In this document: positions 8,833 to 17,849 of the stretch, piece after piece
Numbering within the stretch: the first letter of the stretch is position 1
Layout of the letters: every line of letters starts with the position of its first letter
Source of the DNA: Devosia sp. Root413D1
GTDB lineage: Bacteria; Pseudomonadota; Alphaproteobacteria; Rhizobiales; Devosiaceae
DNA: 64,000 nt
Reading direction: 5' to 3'
Assembly: GCF_001425235.1 (NCBI RefSeq)
Contig: NZ_LMEA01000010.1
Coordinates: 130,275-194,274 of the forward strand
Made by a program: the position numbers and the translations under genes
Notes under the pieces: model-generated
Told to the model about the DNA's origin: nothing
The model's database searches: none
The model's input: only the letters and a program-made list of their open reading frames with translations

Positions 8833-10041
8833 CTAGTCGCCCGCTTCCGCCGCCAGCATATCACTCAGGTCCCGCGAAAAATGCTTGCGGAACATGGTCA
8901 GCTGGGCGGCGCCGAGCGGGGTGGCGCGGGCGCCCAGCGTGCCGGCGACGAGGCGAGGGCGCCTGGCGCCGATGACCACCAGTTCGGCCAGCGATTGCTC
9001 GGTTGCCGCCACCAGCCGCTCGATGATCGGCTGCGGGGCGGTGCTGTCGATAATGGCGTGATCGATCTCCAGCACAGCGCCGGTATTGACGATGATCTCG
9101 GCGAGGGCGCTGCCCGACGCCTCGACCCATGGGGCGATGTGCGCTTCCCAATCCGCCCATGGCCACTCGGAGGGGTTGCCGACCGGCAGTTCGATGCCCG
9201 CCTTGGCGAGGCGCCGGCCGAGGGCCGTGGTCGAGGCGATGTCGTGGCCGAAGCTGCGATGGCCGTCATGGCCGTTGACCAGCATCGATCCGAGGTTGGC
9301 GGAGTTGCCGGTCGGGCCTTCCCACAGCGTGTGTTCGGCGGTGATGCCCGCCCCGAGATAGGTCGAAACGAACAGGTGTACCAGGTTGGCCGGGCGCGGC
9401 GGCGGCGACATCACCATTTCGGCGAAGCAGGCGCAGTTGCCGTCATTGAACCAGGTGGTGGCGAGGCCCGTCGCCGCTTCGAGCGCGGCGCGCAGATCGA
9501 GGTCACGCCACGCCTCGAGCTGATGAGCCGGCGCGTCGACATTGCCGATCAGGCTACCGAGGTTGCTGGGTGTCGCGAGGCCGACGCCGGCGACGCGTTG
9601 CTGCTGCGCGGGGCTGAGCCGGGCAACAAGGCCGGCGATCGCTTCGGCCGCCTCGGCGATGACGGTGGTTGCGTCGGGGTAGGCGAAATCGCGGCGATAG
9701 CGGCCGAGATCCTCGCTGCCGAGGTTGATCAGGATGATGTCGATGTGGTGCCAGGAGATCTCGCAGCCGATGCCATAGGCGCCGGCGTAGTCGAGGTAGA
9801 GCGGCGTCGCCGGCTGGCCGCGGCGGCCGCGCAACACATCGCCACGGGTGATGAGGCCATCATCCTCGAGCTCGGTGACGATCGCCGACGCCGTCTGCGG
9901 GGCGAGGCCGGTGCGACGCGACACTTCGGCGTTGGAAATGCCGGGGCTGAAGGTGATGGTGGTGAGCACGGCGCGGCGATTGGCGGCGCGCAGGCTGGCA
10001 TGTTGCACGCCGCGTCCCGCGGGTTCAAAAAAGTCAGCCAA
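8833..10041 (-). CDS. ROK-family transcriptional regulator
   Basis: Likely sugar-responsive repressor. An N-terminal winged helix (NRRAVLTTITFSPGISNAEVSRRTGLAPQTASAIV, about residues 18-52, cited in parts: SRRTGLAPQTAS is the recognition helix) is followed by a ROK domain with GIGCEISWHHIDIILINL, GVGLATPSNLG and a NDGNCACFAEM stretch. The ROK zinc cluster C-G-C-G-x-x-G-C-x-E is not visible, as in several rhizobial ROK regulators. The chosen start is TTG 10041 (MADFFEPAG), which aligns with the family; an ATG at 10128 is possible. It lies downstream of the dehydratase and SDR genes on the same strand and convergent to the kinase operon, which it may control. Confidence 0.85.
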   Translation of the reverse strand: MADFFEPAGRGVQHASLRAANRRAVLTTITFSPGISNAEVSRRTGLAPQTASAIVTELEDDGLITRGDVLRGRRGQPATPLYLDYAGAYGIGCEISWHHIDIILINLGSEDLGRYRRDFAYPDATTVIAEAAEAIAGLVARLSPAQQQRVAGVGLATPSNLGSLIGNVDAPAHQLEAWRDLDLRAALEAATGLATTWFNDGNCACFAEMVMSPPPRPANLVHLFVSTYLGAGITAEHTLWEGPTGNSANLGSMLVNGHDGHRSFGHDIASTTALGRRLAKAGIELPVGNPSEWPWADWEAHIAPWVEASGSALAEIIVNTGAVLEIDHAIIDSTAPQPIIERLVAATEQSLAELVVIGARRPRLVAGTLGARATPLGAAQLTMFRKHFSRDLSDMLAAEAGD

Positions 10042-10174
10042 TTCTAAGCCCTCGCCGCAACCCAAATTGACGCCGAAGCAACGCCGCTCAGCCCGAAGTA
10101 CGGGCTGAGCTTCGATTCCTGCGTCCACAAGTACTAAGTGGGGTGGCGCGGCGGGGCGTCAACCCACGAGATCA

Positions 10175-11323
10175 CTACCAATTGGTCACAGAGCCATCGC
10201 GGCGGTGCAGCATGGGTGCCTGCCAGAACTTGAAGCTTTGCTGCTTGATCAGTTCTTCATTGACCTCGATGCCGAGGCCTGGGGCATTGCTGACCGGGTA
10301 GTGCGAGCCCTCAAGCCGCGGCTGCACGGGGAAAAACTCGGTATTGTCGAAGCCGAGATGTTCCGCCGGGCTGGAGCGGGTCTCGAGCCAGGAAAAGTTC
10401 GGCACCGCTGCCGAGAAGTGAACGGTGGCCGCCGTGCAGATCGGGCCGAGCGGGTTGTGCGGCATCATGTCCACGTAGTGCGCCTCGGACCAGCCGGCGA
10501 CCTTCATCGATTCGGTCAGGCCGCCGACATTGCACACGTCGATGCGGTTGAACTGATGGATGCCGCGTTCGATGTAGGGCAGGAACTGCCACTTGGACGC
10601 AAACTCCTCGCCGATGGCGAAGGGTATGTCAGTGAGGGTGCGCAGCGATTCATAGGCCTCGGGGGTCTCGTCGCGGATCGGCTCCTCGAGAAAGTCGAGC
10701 GTGCCGGACGGCATCTTCTGGCAGAAGCTCGCAGCCTCGGCCACGGACAGGCGGTGGTGGAAGTCGATGCCGAGGATGACGTCCTCACCCAGCTCCTCGC
10801 GCGCCTTGACCATCCACTTGGCGGTCTTGCCGATATGCTCACGCGGCTCGTAGATCGTTTCGCCATGACCCGACGGCGACAGCCGCATGGCGTTCCAGCC
10901 ATGGGCAATCAGCATTTTGGCCTGCTCGATCATTTCGGTGCCGGGTTCGCCCGAGGTGGTGGCGAAGGTCGGGATCTTGTCGCGCTGCTTGCCGCCCAGG
11001 AGCTCGTAAACAGGTACCCCCAATGCCTTGCCCTTGATGTCGTAGAGCGCGATGTCGATGGCCGAGATCGCCGCCTGCAGCACGCGGCCGCCCTCGAAAT
11101 ACTGGCTGCGGTAGAGCAGCTGCCAGATGTGGCCGATCTTGAACGGGTCCATGCCGATGAGGATCTCGGCGTAGTGCTCGATGGCGCCGACTACTGCCTT
11201 TTCGCGACCCGACAGGCCGCTTTCGCCCCAGCCGAAAATGCCCTCGTCGGTCTCGATCTTGACGACGAGCTGGTTACGGATGCCCACCCAGACGGCGTAG
11301 GGCTTGATGGCGGTAATCTTCAC
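10175..11323 (-). CDS. Mandelate racemase/enolase-superfamily sugar-acid dehydratase (DgoD-like)
   Basis: Probably dehydrates an aldonic acid to its 2-keto-3-deoxy form (D-galactonate, L-fuconate or a similar acid). 382 residues. The N-terminal cap has VKIETDEGIFGWGES. The barrel carries the expected Mg ligands: Asp in LGIDFHHR, Glu in FLEEPIRDE and Glu in FAIGEEF. The catalytic His-Asn lies in MMPHNPLGPI, a motif of the galactonate/mannonate dehydratase group. Start ATG 11323. It follows the SDR gene on the same strand after a gap of 177 bp. The exact substrate is unknown. Confidence 0.88.
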   Translation of the reverse strand: MKITAIKPYAVWVGIRNQLVVKIETDEGIFGWGESGLSGREKAVVGAIEHYAEILIGMDPFKIGHIWQLLYRSQYFEGGRVLQAAISAIDIALYDIKGKALGVPVYELLGGKQRDKIPTFATTSGEPGTEMIEQAKMLIAHGWNAMRLSPSGHGETIYEPREHIGKTAKWMVKAREELGEDVILGIDFHHRLSVAEAASFCQKMPSGTLDFLEEPIRDETPEAYESLRTLTDIPFAIGEEFASKWQFLPYIERGIHQFNRIDVCNVGGLTESMKVAGWSEAHYVDMMPHNPLGPICTAATVHFSAAVPNFSWLETRSSPAEHLGFDNTEFFPVQPRLEGSHYPVSNAPGLGIEVNEELIKQQSFKFWQAPMLHRRDGSVTNW

Positions 11324-11500
11324 TTCAATGGCTCCTCAGCGGCGGGGTTGTCCCGCTCGATTGTGAGAGAAGGGGCCCTGATTGGCGGAAGGGAGTCAAT
11401 TGGACGAGCGAATGAACCGGCGCGGCGAGGCCGGCGTCGACGGCCGGCCCCAGGGCATGGCCGCTCCAGCTGATCAACCGTCGCGGCCACCGCCTCGCGC

Positions 11501-12271
11501 TTAGTTGGTCTTGGGCGAGCCACCCAATCTGGCGCGCATCCCGCCATCGACCCGCAAGACCTCGCCGGTGATAAAGGAGGCGTTTTCGGAAGCGAGGAAC
11601 AGCACGGCGCTGGCGACCTCGGACGGGTGGGCCATGCGGCCGAGCGGATGCATGGCGTCGATTTCCGCATAGACGGCGGCCGGGTCGGGCGCGGCGTCGA
11701 CAGCGTTGCGGAGCAGTGGGGTATCGACCGAGCCAGGGGCGATGCCGTTCACGCGCACGCCGTAGGGAGCGTAGTCGACGGCCATCGAGCGGACGAGGCC
11801 GATGAGGCCGTGCTTGGACACCGAGTAGGCGGTGACGCCGGCCTGCGAGGCCACACCCTGCACCGAGGAGATGTGGACGACGCTGCCTTTTGAGGCGCGC
11901 AACATGGCCATCGAGGCCTTCGAGATGAGGAAGGCGCCCTTGAGGTTGACGTCGAGGGTGCGGTCCCAGAGCGCCTCGTCGGTGGTCTCGACGGTGCCGT
12001 AGGTCTGGATACCGGCATTGTGGCTCAATACGTCGAGGCCGCCGAAGCTCTGTTGCGCCATGGCCGCGGCACGGCTGCAGTCGGCGAGGCTGGCGACGGA
12101 GCCGACGCAGATCTCGGTGGCTGCGGCCTTGCCCTTGAGCGCGGCCGCGACCTCATCGAGCCCGGCGGCATCGACATCCATCAGTACAAGCTTGGCGCCC
12201 TCGGCCGCGAAGGCCTCAGCGACGGCGCGTCCGATGCCCTTGGCCGCGCCGGTGACCAATACACGTTGCAT
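11501..12271 (-). CDS. Short-chain dehydrogenase/reductase (SDR)
   Basis: NAD(P)-dependent oxidoreductase, probably of a sugar or sugar-acid intermediate. 256 residues, classical SDR. Cofactor motif GAAKGIG (about 8-14), acidic VLMDVD after strand 2 favouring NAD, NAGIQ, active-site Ser in VHISSVQG, and YSVSK with Tyr/Lys; the C-terminal LFLASENASFITGEVLRVDGG is typical. ATG 12271 has GGAGGACTTC before it; the longer frame to 12298 has no such signal. In the non-phosphorylating fucose/rhamnose routes an SDR like this oxidises either the sugar or the 2-keto-3-deoxy acid, which fits its dehydratase neighbour. Confidence 0.9.
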   Translation of the reverse strand: MQRVLVTGAAKGIGRAVAEAFAAEGAKLVLMDVDAAGLDEVAAALKGKAAATEICVGSVASLADCSRAAAMAQQSFGGLDVLSHNAGIQTYGTVETTDEALWDRTLDVNLKGAFLISKASMAMLRASKGSVVHISSVQGVASQAGVTAYSVSKHGLIGLVRSMAVDYAPYGVRVNGIAPGSVDTPLLRNAVDAAPDPAAVYAEIDAMHPLGRMAHPSEVASAVLFLASENASFITGEVLRVDGGMRARLGGSPKTN

Positions 12272-12501
12272 GAAGTCCTCCCTGTTGTTGCCGGGCATAT
12301 CAGCATCGGAACGGTGCTGGCGAAAGATGGAAACAGGGACTAATAGGCGCCGTCACCCGCCAGCCGGGCGGCCACCGCCCGCAAGCAGCGGCCTGCAACA
12401 CACCGCCGGTTGTTGTTTGCCGAGGTGTAATAAAGAAGTTCCACCGGTAACCATTTTCGCGGTTCTGCCTATAACGTGATCGGCGAAGTCGTTGCGGCGC
12501 G

Positions 12502-12530
12502 TTGACTTTCGACGTGACAGACGCTTAGTG
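12502..12530 (+). promoter_or_regulatory. Putative sigma-70 promoter of the secreted-protein gene
   Basis: TTGACT (12502-12507), 17 bp, then TTAGTG (12525-12530), about 35 bp before the start codon. The -35 is good and the -10 is weak. Confidence 0.35.
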
Positions 12531-12563
12531 TTAAAAATGTGTTACAAAGAGGAGGAGGGTAAG

Positions 12564-13022
12564 ATGCCTCATCTTAAACTTGCGTGTGGAACTCTGGCAG
12601 CGGTTTCTTTCATGGCTGCCCTGTGGAGCCCGGCTGCGCTGGCGCAGAGCGCTCCGACGGACATTCCTGGCGTCATGTCTGTTTGCGCACCGGTGGTGGG
12701 CGAACAGTATGACGGCGACAAGGACCGCTGGGGCCAGTGTATTGCCGCAGTGGACGGTTTCCTCAAGGGCATCGGTGCGCCCTCGGAGGCCGCTAATGAG
12801 ACGATCGCTGAACTGGTGGCGGCTCTGGTTGAGCTCTACCAGGACGACGAAACTTGTCTGGTAGACCAGACCGAGCTTCCGATCGCAATTGAAACGGCGG
12901 CACAGCTTTCGACTGATGGGGTTCAGCAGGCCCAGATCATCGAGATCAGTGCCACGATCAGGGATTGCCAGATTATTACTACGGCGGCGATCCCCGTGCC
13001 GGAGCTGGCCAGCGCCAATTAA
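12564..13022 (+). CDS. Small secreted protein of unknown function
   Basis: 152 residues; no family recognised. A clear Sec signal peptide covers about residues 1-27 (ACGTLAAVSFMAALWSPAALA then QSAPT). The mature protein is acidic and helical in appearance, with five cysteines (SVCAPVV, GQCIAAV, ETCLVD and IRDCQI within it, plus one in the signal region), enough for two disulfides in the periplasm. The start at 12564 is set by a strong GGAGGAGGG; an upstream frame would add residues before the signal peptide. It stands alone between an SDR gene on the other strand and the sugar transferase. Confidence 0.75.
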   Translation: MPHLKLACGTLAAVSFMAALWSPAALAQSAPTDIPGVMSVCAPVVGEQYDGDKDRWGQCIAAVDGFLKGIGAPSEAANETIAELVAALVELYQDDETCLVDQTELPIAIETAAQLSTDGVQQAQIIEISATIRDCQIITTAAIPVPELASAN

Positions 13023-13281
13023 GGCGCCGGCTATCTGCCTAACCCGATGGCAGGGTCCAGGCCTCATCGCAGGGTGAGGCGAGGATTGGTGTTTGGGCAG
13101 TGCCGGGCAGCGGGCCACACGCTGACGGTGCTTATGAGCGGTAGTGCCATTGCGGTGGCGTGCCGTCGATTTTGAAGTTCGGCCGAGCTACTGGCTGAGC
13201 GCCGCGTTCCCGAGGGCGGGAGAGGATGTAGTCGCTTGGCGGATGCAGCCGAGTGCTTTGGGCTAGGCGACGGAGCAAAAC

Positions 13282-14025
13282 TTGCGTGTCTTTCTTTCGT
13301 CCGAGATCGGGGATGTGGTCCCGATCGATCGCGCGTTCACCAGGCGGGTACCGCAACATGGCCTGCCGCTGGCATTGAACAACGGAATCCCGGTGATCGC
13401 GGCGAGGCCGCCACGGGCGACCGTTCAGGATATCCTCAAGCGAACCATCGACATCGTGCTTTCGGCGGGGGCGCTGATCGCGCTGTCGCCGACGCTGCTG
13501 ATGCTGGCGATCGCCATCAAGCTTTCCAGTCCCGGGCCGGTGCTGTTCCGGCAATGGCGCCACGGCCGCAATGGCGTGCCGTTCCGCATCTACAAATTCC
13601 GCACCATGCGGACAGACGCCTGCGATCCGACCGGGGTGCGACAGGTGACGACCGGCGACCCCGGGGTGACGCCGCTTGGGCGCTTCATGCGCTCGCGCAG
13701 CCTCGACGAGTTGCCGCAGCTGTTCAATGTGCTCAGGGGCGACATGTCGCTGGTCGGACCGCGCCCGCATGCCATCGGCATGAAGGCAGCGGGCGTGGTC
13801 TATGAGGACCTGGTGCCTTACTATGAGCTGCGGCACGCAGTGCGGCCAGGCCTGTCGGGTTGGGCTCAGGCCAATGGCCTGCGCGGACCGACGACCGATG
13901 CGCAGTCTTCGTGCAGCCGGATCGATCACGACCTGGCCTATATCCAGAATCAGTCGCTTGGCCTCGACCTCAAGATCATCTGGATGACGATCAAGAGCGA
14001 GTTTCTCTCCGGCTCCGGCAACTGA
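13282..14025 (+). CDS. ExoY/WcaJ-type undecaprenyl-phosphate sugar transferase, catalytic domain only
   Basis: Transfers a sugar-1-phosphate to undecaprenyl phosphate, the first step of exopolysaccharide assembly. 247 residues. One membrane helix (TIDIVLSAGALIALSPTLLM, about 55-74) leads into the family signature SPGPVLFRQ, IYKFRTM, RSRSLDELPQLFNVLRGDMS, GPRP and VRPGLSGWAQANG. The about 50 residues before the helix resemble the linker found just before the catalytic domain in longer WcaJ proteins, whose four-helix front part is absent. TTG 13282 is the first start after an in-frame TAG at 13264. No other polysaccharide genes are nearby. Confidence 0.88.
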   Translation: MRVFLSSEIGDVVPIDRAFTRRVPQHGLPLALNNGIPVIAARPPRATVQDILKRTIDIVLSAGALIALSPTLLMLAIAIKLSSPGPVLFRQWRHGRNGVPFRIYKFRTMRTDACDPTGVRQVTTGDPGVTPLGRFMRSRSLDELPQLFNVLRGDMSLVGPRPHAIGMKAAGVVYEDLVPYYELRHAVRPGLSGWAQANGLRGPTTDAQSSCSRIDHDLAYIQNQSLGLDLKIIWMTIKSEFLSGSGN

Positions 14026-14143
14026 CGGACGTCGGGCGGCCCGGCGCCCCGCGCGTGGAGGCCAGCCCCCTGTCGCACCATTGCGCGGCCTTCATCGTCG
14101 TTTGGCGATGGAGTGCTCTTTTCTTTTCGCTCCGATCCGCCTA

Positions 14144-14242
14144 GAGCATTTCCATCGTCTCGCTGAGACGACGGAATGCTCCAGGTTATCGGCTTGGTCG
14201 CGCTTTCGAGGTGGAAAAGTCTCACGACTTTTCCTGCAGGCG
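14144..14242. repeat. Double-hairpin intergenic element, GGAAAAGT-ACTTTTCC family, copy 1
   Basis: Hairpin one pairs GAGCATTTCC with GGAATGCTC around a GTCTC/GAGAC inner stem (14144-14181). Hairpin two pairs GGAAAAGT (14213-14220) with ACTTTTCC (14227-14234). The second hairpin recurs at 24104-24144 and, degenerate, near 15604. It lies just upstream of pncB. Confidence 0.7.
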
Positions 14243-14277
14243 CTCCAGGACGTGTCGGGCGAGTGAAGGGAAGCGTG

Positions 14278-15585
14278 ATGCCGAAGACCGACATTGCCCG
14301 GCGGGTTTACAACCATACCTGGAAGCTCGATCCGATCGTCAGAAGCCTGCTCGATACGGATTTCTACAAGCTATTGATGCTGCAGATGATCTGGGGGCTC
14401 TACCCCAAAGTCGACGCCACCTTCTCGCTGATCAACCGCAAGACCTCAGTCCGTCTCGCCGACGATATCGACGAGGGCGAACTGCGCGCGCAACTCGACC
14501 ATGCGCGGACCCTCCGCTTCGGCAAGAAGGAGATGATCTGGCTGGCGGGTAACAGCTTTTATGGCTCGAAGCAGATTTTCTCGCCCGAGTTCCTGCGCTG
14601 GCTCGAGGGGTTCCGGCTGCCGGATTACCACCTCGAAAAGCGCGACGGGCAGTTTGAGCTGACCTTCCACGGCAAGTGGATCGAGACCACGATGTGGGAG
14701 ATCCCGGCGCTCGCCATCATCAATGAACTGCGCAGTCGTGCCGCGTTGAAGGCCTATGGGCCGTTCGCGCTCGACGTCGTCTATGCGCGGGCCAAGGCCA
14801 AGATGTGGGAGAAGGTGGAGCGGCTGAAATTGCTCCCTGAGCTCCGCATCTCGGATTTCGGCACCCGTCGCCGGCACTCGTTCCTGTGGCAGCGCTGGTG
14901 CGTCGAGGCGCTGAAGGAAGGGCTGGGGCTCGAAGTGTTTACCGGCACGTCGAACGTGCTGCTGGCCATGGACAACGACCTTGAGGCACTGGGCACCAAC
15001 GCGCATGAGCTGCCCATGGTGCTGGCGGCAATCGCGCCGAACGAGGAAGCGCTGAAACAGGCGCCGTACCAGGTGCTGCAGGATTGGGAGAGCTACTATG
15101 GCGGCAATCTCAAGATCGTCCTGCCCGACGCCTTCGGTACCGATGCGTTCCTCAGGCATGCGCCCGACTGGGTGGCGGACTGGACCGGCTTCCGGCCGGA
15201 CAGTGCGCCCGCCATCGAGGGCGGCGAGAAGATCATCAAGTGGTGGCAGGAACGCGGGCGCGACCCGCGCGACAAGCTGCTGATCTTCTCCGATGGGCTG
15301 GACGTCGACATGATCGAGGAAGCCTATCACCACTTCCATGGCCGGGTGCGCATGGCCTTCGGCTGGGGCACCAACCTCACCAACGATTTCTCGGGCTGTT
15401 CGCCGTGGCCCAACCCGCAGCTTGAGCCGATCTCGCTGGTGTGCAAGGTGAGCGAGGCGGATGGCCGTCCGGCGGTGAAGCTCTCGGACAATCCGGAGAA
15501 GGCCACCGGCGATGCGGCAGAAATCCGCCGCTACATCAGGATCTTCGGCGACAAGGGCCGGGTTTCCCACAAAGTTACCGTCTGA
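14278..15585 (+). CDS. pncB: Nicotinate phosphoribosyltransferase
   Basis: Converts nicotinate and PRPP (with ATP) to nicotinate mononucleotide in the NAD salvage (Preiss-Handler) pathway. 435 residues, full length for PncB. Visible family features: [14 protein letters not shown] near the N terminus, FGTRRRHSF (about residue 195) at the active site, [17 protein letters not shown] and a C-terminal [14 protein letters not shown] with [13 protein letters not shown] 14278 follows GAAGGGAAG. It is flanked by the double-hairpin element and is followed 80 bp later by the sugar isomerase gene. Confidence 0.95.
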   Translation: MPKTDIARRVYNHTWKLDPIVRSLLDTDFYKLLMLQMIWGLYPKVDATFSLINRKTSVRLADDIDEGELRAQLDHARTLRFGKKEMIWLAGNSFYGSKQIFSPEFLRWLEGFRLPDYHLEKRDGQFELTFHGKWIETTMWEIPALAIINELRSRAALKAYGPFALDVVYARAKAKMWEKVERLKLLPELRISDFGTRRRHSFLWQRWCVEALKEGLGLEVFTGTSNVLLAMDNDLEALGTNAHELPMVLAAIAPNEEALKQAPYQVLQDWESYYGGNLKIVLPDAFGTDAFLRHAPDWVADWTGFRPDSAPAIEGGEKIIKWWQERGRDPRDKLLIFSDGLDVDMIEEAYHHFHGRVRMAFGWGTNLTNDFSGCSPWPNPQLEPISLVCKVSEADGRPAVKLSDNPEKATGDAAEIRRYIRIFGDKGRVSHKVTV

Positions 15586-15603
15586 CAGACGCTGTTTTTC
15601 GTC

Positions 15604-15648
15604 GCGGGAATCGAATCGGAAGAGTCTCACAGCTTTCCCTGATCCCGC
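15604..15648. repeat. Degenerate member of the double-hairpin family
   Basis: GCGGGAATC and GATCCCGC enclose GGAAGAGTCTCACAGCTTTCC, which resembles the GGAAAAGT/ACTTTTCC hairpins at 14213 and 24116 with mismatches. It lies between pncB and the isomerase gene and could serve as terminator of pncB. Confidence 0.45.
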
Positions 15649-15666
15649 TTGGTTATCTGAGGTCTT

Positions 15667-16422
15667 ATGCATTACTCCGCCTGTATCGAGTGGCTGTTCG
15701 CCACCGAAGAACCTGATGTTGCCAACCGGGTCCGCGCGGCCAAGGCCGCGGGGCTCGACGCTGTCGAGTTCTGGCGTTTCTCCAACAAGGATTGCGACGC
15801 CATCAAGCTGGCGCTCGACGAAACCGGGCTGACGCTGGCCGGGATTCTGTGTGAGCCGATCGCGCCGCTGACCAATCCGGAATCGCACCAGTGGTTCCTC
15901 GAGGGGGTGCGCACCTCGCTGGCGGCGGCGCTGCAGCTGGGCGCCAGGGTGATCATCGCCCAGGCCGGCGACAACCAGCCCGGCATGGCGCGCGCGGCGC
16001 AGCATGCGGCGATCGTCAAGGTGCTGAAGGAAGCCGCCAGAATCCTCGAGGGCTCGGACGTGGTGCTGGCGCTGGAGCCGCTCAACGACCGCGTGGATCA
16101 CCCGGGCTATTACCTCACCTCGACCGAGGAAGGGCTCGACATCGTCGACGAGGTGGGCCGGCCCGAAATCAAGCTGCTCTATGACATCTACCACGCGGCC
16201 GTGATGGGCGAGGAAATCGAGGTGCTGGCCGGCCGGCTCGATCGCGTCGTGCATGTGCATCTTGCCGATACACCGGGCCGCGGCGAGCCGGGCAGCGGTC
16301 GCATGGACTATGCCGAGCGGCTCGAATGGCTAAAGGCGCAGGGCTATGACGGGCTGATCGGGCTCGAGTACAAGCCGAGCAGGCCGACGGTCGAGACGCT
16401 GAAGTTCCGCGATGCGGTGTAA
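15667..16422 (+). CDS. hyi: Hydroxypyruvate isomerase-like TIM-barrel protein
   Basis: Likely interconverts hydroxypyruvate and tartronate semialdehyde, or acts on another small keto sugar. 251 residues, AP-endonuclease-2-type barrel. Features: CIEWLF at the N terminus, a AAGLDAVEFWRF strand, catalytic-type Glu in ALEPLNDRVDHPGYYL (about 138), LLYDIYHAAVMGE with metal-binding Asp/His, HVHLADTPGRGEPG, and GLEYKPS with the second Glu. These match the Hyi group, but OtnI and other isomerases share them, so the substrate is inference. ATG 15667 has a weak upstream signal. Confidence 0.82.
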   Translation: MHYSACIEWLFATEEPDVANRVRAAKAAGLDAVEFWRFSNKDCDAIKLALDETGLTLAGILCEPIAPLTNPESHQWFLEGVRTSLAAALQLGARVIIAQAGDNQPGMARAAQHAAIVKVLKEAARILEGSDVVLALEPLNDRVDHPGYYLTSTEEGLDIVDEVGRPEIKLLYDIYHAAVMGEEIEVLAGRLDRVVHVHLADTPGRGEPGSGRMDYAERLEWLKAQGYDGLIGLEYKPSRPTVETLKFRDAV

Positions 16423-16510
16423 GCCGAAAATGAACGGAACGGAGATGGGGCGCTCAGCGTGAGTTAAGCTTGGGTGTGACAGCGTCGTGGCCATCCAGGA
16501 GGAGGTCCAG

Positions 16511-16825
16511 ATGCGCTCTCCCACTCGACTCCAGCTTATCCGCAGCCTCGCTTTTTGCGTCGGCATACTTGTCGCCGGCGCAGCGCTAGCCGCTCCCAAG
16601 GACAACGCGGCAAAGTCCGATTGCCTGCAGAAGGCGCTGGTGCAGTTCAATATCGATGATGCGGGTTGTGCGATCTACCCGCTCACCTCGGTGATCTATG
16701 GCGAGTGCAAGGTTCGCGTCGCGCGGGCCTACCAGATTGCCATGGCCAACTGCGTGCTCGACACGCCGTCATCAAGTAGCCGGCCGCAACTGCGCAACCC
16801 GGGCAGGCTGACCATCAAGCAGTAG
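16511..16825 (+). CDS. Small secreted cysteine-containing protein of unknown function
   Basis: 104 residues; no family recognised. A signal peptide is clear (LAFCVGILVAGAALA then APKDN). The mature part has four cysteines (DCLQKAL, AGCAIY, GECKVR, NCVLD), suggesting two disulfides, and a Ser-rich tail. The start is ATG 16511, 6 bp after AGGAGGAGG; a GTG at 16487 lies before that ribosome-binding site and is rejected. It stands alone between the isomerase gene and the convergent siderophore-interacting reductase. Confidence 0.75.
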   Translation: MRSPTRLQLIRSLAFCVGILVAGAALAAPKDNAAKSDCLQKALVQFNIDDAGCAIYPLTSVIYGECKVRVARAYQIAMANCVLDTPSSSSRPQLRNPGRLTIKQ

Positions 16826-16829
16826 CCGG

Positions 16830-17621
16830 TCAGTCCCCGGCTTCGCCCCTCAGCCAATAGCCGGCGGCCCGGATGTAGTCGTTGTTGAAACCGCGGGCGA
16901 CGAGGTGGTGGCGCAGCGCCTTGGCCATCTGTGCCTCACCGGCGACGAAGGCAAAACCTTCGCCGGGTGGGAAGCCGATCTCGGCGACTGTGGGCAGGAT
17001 CAGGTTGTCGGCGCCGGCCTCGCGGCCATTGCGGTGGATCCAGTGGATCGCCACCGGAGAGCTGGTTTCGAAGCGCTGCTCGTCGGCGGCCTCGGGCACT
17101 TCGATGATGGCGATAGCAGGCTTATTGGCGGGCAGTTCCTCGATGCGGCGGCCGATGGCGGGCAGCGCGGTCTCGTCGCCGGCAATGAAGTACCAGTCGA
17201 ACGCCTCGGGGACACGGATGGTGCCGCGCGGACCACCGATCATCAACTGGTCGCCGGGCTTGGCGGCCGCCGCCCAGCTTGAGGCCGGGCCATCGCCATG
17301 CAGCACGAAGTCGAGGTCGAGGGTCAGCGCTGCGGCGTCGAAGTAGCGCGGCGTGTATTCGCGCACGAACGGCTTTGCCACCTCGTCGGGCCAGACGAGG
17401 CCATCGGGATGGCGCTCAGGGCGGGGGAGCGGCTTGCCGTCGGAGGGCAGGAAGACCTTGACGTGGTCGGCGTGACCCGGGGACTGAAAGCCCTCGAGTT
17501 CAGGGCCGGTGAGCCGGATCCGGCGCATATGCGGGGTGATGTCGACGACCGAGGCGACGTCGAGGATGCGGATGCGGGTTTCGAGCCGGATGCGCTCGAG
17601 CGATCTATTTATGACTTCCAT
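16830..17621 (-). CDS. Siderophore-interacting protein (FAD-dependent ferric-siderophore reductase)
   Basis: Reduces ferric siderophores in the cytoplasm to release Fe(II), using NAD(P)H through FAD. 263 residues. The FAD-binding barrel has ITPHMRRIRLTGPEL, the RxYTPR flavin motif as VREYTPRYFD (about 95-104), and HGDGPASSWAA with PGDQLMIGGPRG. The C-terminal NAD domain has YFIAGDETALPAIGRRIEEL and FAFVAGEAQMAKALR, and ends GYWLRGEAGD as in this family. ATG 17621 preferred; TTG 17627 is possible. No iron-uptake genes adjoin it. Confidence 0.92.
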   Translation of the reverse strand: MEVINRSLERIRLETRIRILDVASVVDITPHMRRIRLTGPELEGFQSPGHADHVKVFLPSDGKPLPRPERHPDGLVWPDEVAKPFVREYTPRYFDAAALTLDLDFVLHGDGPASSWAAAAKPGDQLMIGGPRGTIRVPEAFDWYFIAGDETALPAIGRRIEELPANKPAIAIIEVPEAADEQRFETSSPVAIHWIHRNGREAGADNLILPTVAEIGFPPGEGFAFVAGEAQMAKALRHHLVARGFNNDYIRAAGYWLRGEAGD

Positions 17622-17677
17622 AGTCAAGATTTAGCCGAGGCCGATCCGATCGGTCAAGTGAACACCCCGTAAGCTGT

Positions 17678-17702
17678 GATTGTTCGATCGAAACAAACAA
17701 TC
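17678..17702. promoter_or_regulatory. Inverted repeat between the siderophore reductase and MhqO-like genes
   Basis: GATTGTT and AACAATC arms 11 bp apart enclose the palindrome TTCGATCGAA. It sits between two divergently transcribed genes, about 60 bp before one start and 150 bp before the other. It could be an operator for either; the binding protein is unknown. Confidence 0.4.
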
Positions 17703-17760
17703 CCTTGCGCCGATGGTGCGCTATTCGAGTGAATGCCGGTGCCCTATCTCTAGTGCCGAA

Positions 17761-17843
17761 GCGACCGGCAAAGGCCGGCACACTAGACAGCGATCGGCAG
17801 GGGCCGACACAGGAGCGCGATCGGCAAGAGCCGACGCAAGGAG
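17761..17843 (+). repeat. Three tandem 27-29-bp stem-loop units in the MhqO-like leader
   Basis: Units at 17761, 17790 and 17817 start GCGA(C/T)CGGCA and continue with a complementary GGCCGG/GGCCG/GCCG, so each unit folds into a small hairpin. The last unit ends CAAGGAG, which is the ribosome-binding site of the gene at 17850. Confidence 0.7.
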
Positions 17844-17849
17844 TTAGCG

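Noticed and set aside
14446-16260. 604-residue open frame opposite pncB and the isomerase gene
   Set aside because: Spans two well-supported genes and an intergenic hairpin on the other strand; shadow.
17761-17843. CRISPR mini-array in front of the MhqO-like gene
   Set aside because: Units are directly adjacent without unique spacers, and the last one contains a ribosome-binding site.
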